A stretch of 7,876 bases of DNA from CALAED01 sp937891035 (GTDB lineage Bacteria > Actinomycetota > Actinomycetes > Streptosporangiales > Streptosporangiaceae). A program made the translations under genes and the position numbers. The stretch spans positions 1-7,876 of the forward strand of contig DASQSZ010000126.1 of the NCBI GenBank assembly GCA_035642125.1, written 5' to 3'. Under the pieces are notes generated by a model, which worked only from the letters and a program-made list of their open reading frames with translations, was not told the origin of the DNA and did not search any database. Shown here piece by piece: positions 7,490 to 7,876 of the stretch (positions are counted from its first letter, which is position 1; each line of letters opens with the position of its first letter).

Positions 7490-7725
7490 CGGCGCGACGG
7501 TACAAGCCGCCCGGCGGCAACCGTCACCGAGAATCGCCAGCGCAGTAGCACCACCAGGCGTGAGCGAGGCGCCGGACTCTCGGACCGGGACGCAGCCTCG
7601 CGGTGATTGCACCCGCGTGAGCTGGCCGGCCCGTCAACCGTTGGTGCGGGGGCCGGGTCAGTGGCCGGACAAGCCGCCAGGTCGCGGCTGAGCAACGGCT
7701 GCGTGCAGCACCTCGTGAAGAAGCT
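7490..7725. other. Intergenic stretch, nothing recognised
   Basis: No frame on either strand has convincing protein character, no tRNA-like cloverleaf was seen, and no repeat stands out. A plus-strand frame from TTG 7607 to the stop at 7727-7729 gives about 40 Gly/Ala-rich residues ending in VQHLVKKL, but it lacks a ribosome binding site. Confidence 0.5.
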
Positions 7726-7875
7726 CTAGGCGTCTGATGGCGGCGTCGCTGGGCGCTCGTCAGGCCGTACGCGCTCTTCCAGCTCCTTGGCGTCCGTGCC
7801 TTGCGGCGGCCGCTCGCCGGCCGGTAGCGCCCGCTTGGTGGACGTGTCCCGCAGCGAGCCCTGCACTCCGACCAG
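7726..7875 (-). CDS. 3' end of an unidentified gene running off the right edge
   Basis: The minus strand is open from the window edge to a TAG at 7726-7728, giving 49 residues with no start inside the window. The sequence is a typical hydrophilic protein tail: LVGVQGSLRDTSTKR, then a charged, Pro-rich stretch with DAKELEERVRPDERP. About four fifths of codons end in G or C, better than the competing plus-strand frame from 7738. No domain is recognisable in this fragment. It is on the same strand as the truncated peptidase. Confidence 0.5.
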   Translation of the reverse strand: MVGVQGSLRDTSTKRALPAGERPPQGTDAKELEERVRPDERPATPPSDA

Positions 7876-7876
7876 C

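Noticed and set aside
7607..7729. Plus-strand small frame ending in VQHLVKKL
   Set aside because: About 40 Gly/Ala-rich residues, no ribosome binding site, no recognisable pattern.

Overview
The window is high-GC DNA with G or C at nearly every third codon position. It most resembles a soil actinobacterium. The protein style (long rhomboid loop, peptidase T wording, very short TatA) suggests the Thermoleophilia/Solirubrobacterales, but that placement is inference from pattern memory and no search was run.

Layout. Positions 1-273 are a non-coding leader with lower GC than the genes. From 274 to 6227 four plus-strand genes follow: (1) a Tat-exported sugar phosphate isomerase/epimerase-like TIM barrel protein (274-1350); (2) after a 128-base gap holding a strong 12-bp hairpin, a secreted 1275-residue protein combining ThuA, glucose/sorbosone dehydrogenase (GSDH), PKD, an Ig-like segment and a C-terminal CBM6-like domain (1479-5306); (3) 7 bases later, a rhomboid-family membrane protein that has lost its catalytic serine and histidine (5314-6075); (4) overlapping its end by 28 bases, a 59-residue TatA-family protein (6048-6227). 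Convergent to these, on the minus strand, is a peptidase T (M20B) gene lacking its normal first ~95 residues (6244-7272). The remaining ~600 bases are gene-poor: one possible small hypothetical gene (7310-7489) and the 3' end of another minus-strand gene running off the window (7726-7875).

How the genes may work together. Genes 1 and 2 form a plausible extracytoplasmic carbohydrate module. The large protein would bind polysaccharide or glycoside through its CBM6 and PKD parts and oxidise sugar through the GSDH propeller. ThuA domains and xylose-isomerase-like TIM barrels recur in keto-sugar and glycoside catabolism. A Tat component encoded in the same run as a Tat substrate fits export of the isomerase. 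The catalytically dead rhomboid between them has no obvious role. No mobile elements, CRISPR arrays, tRNA or rRNA genes were recognised.
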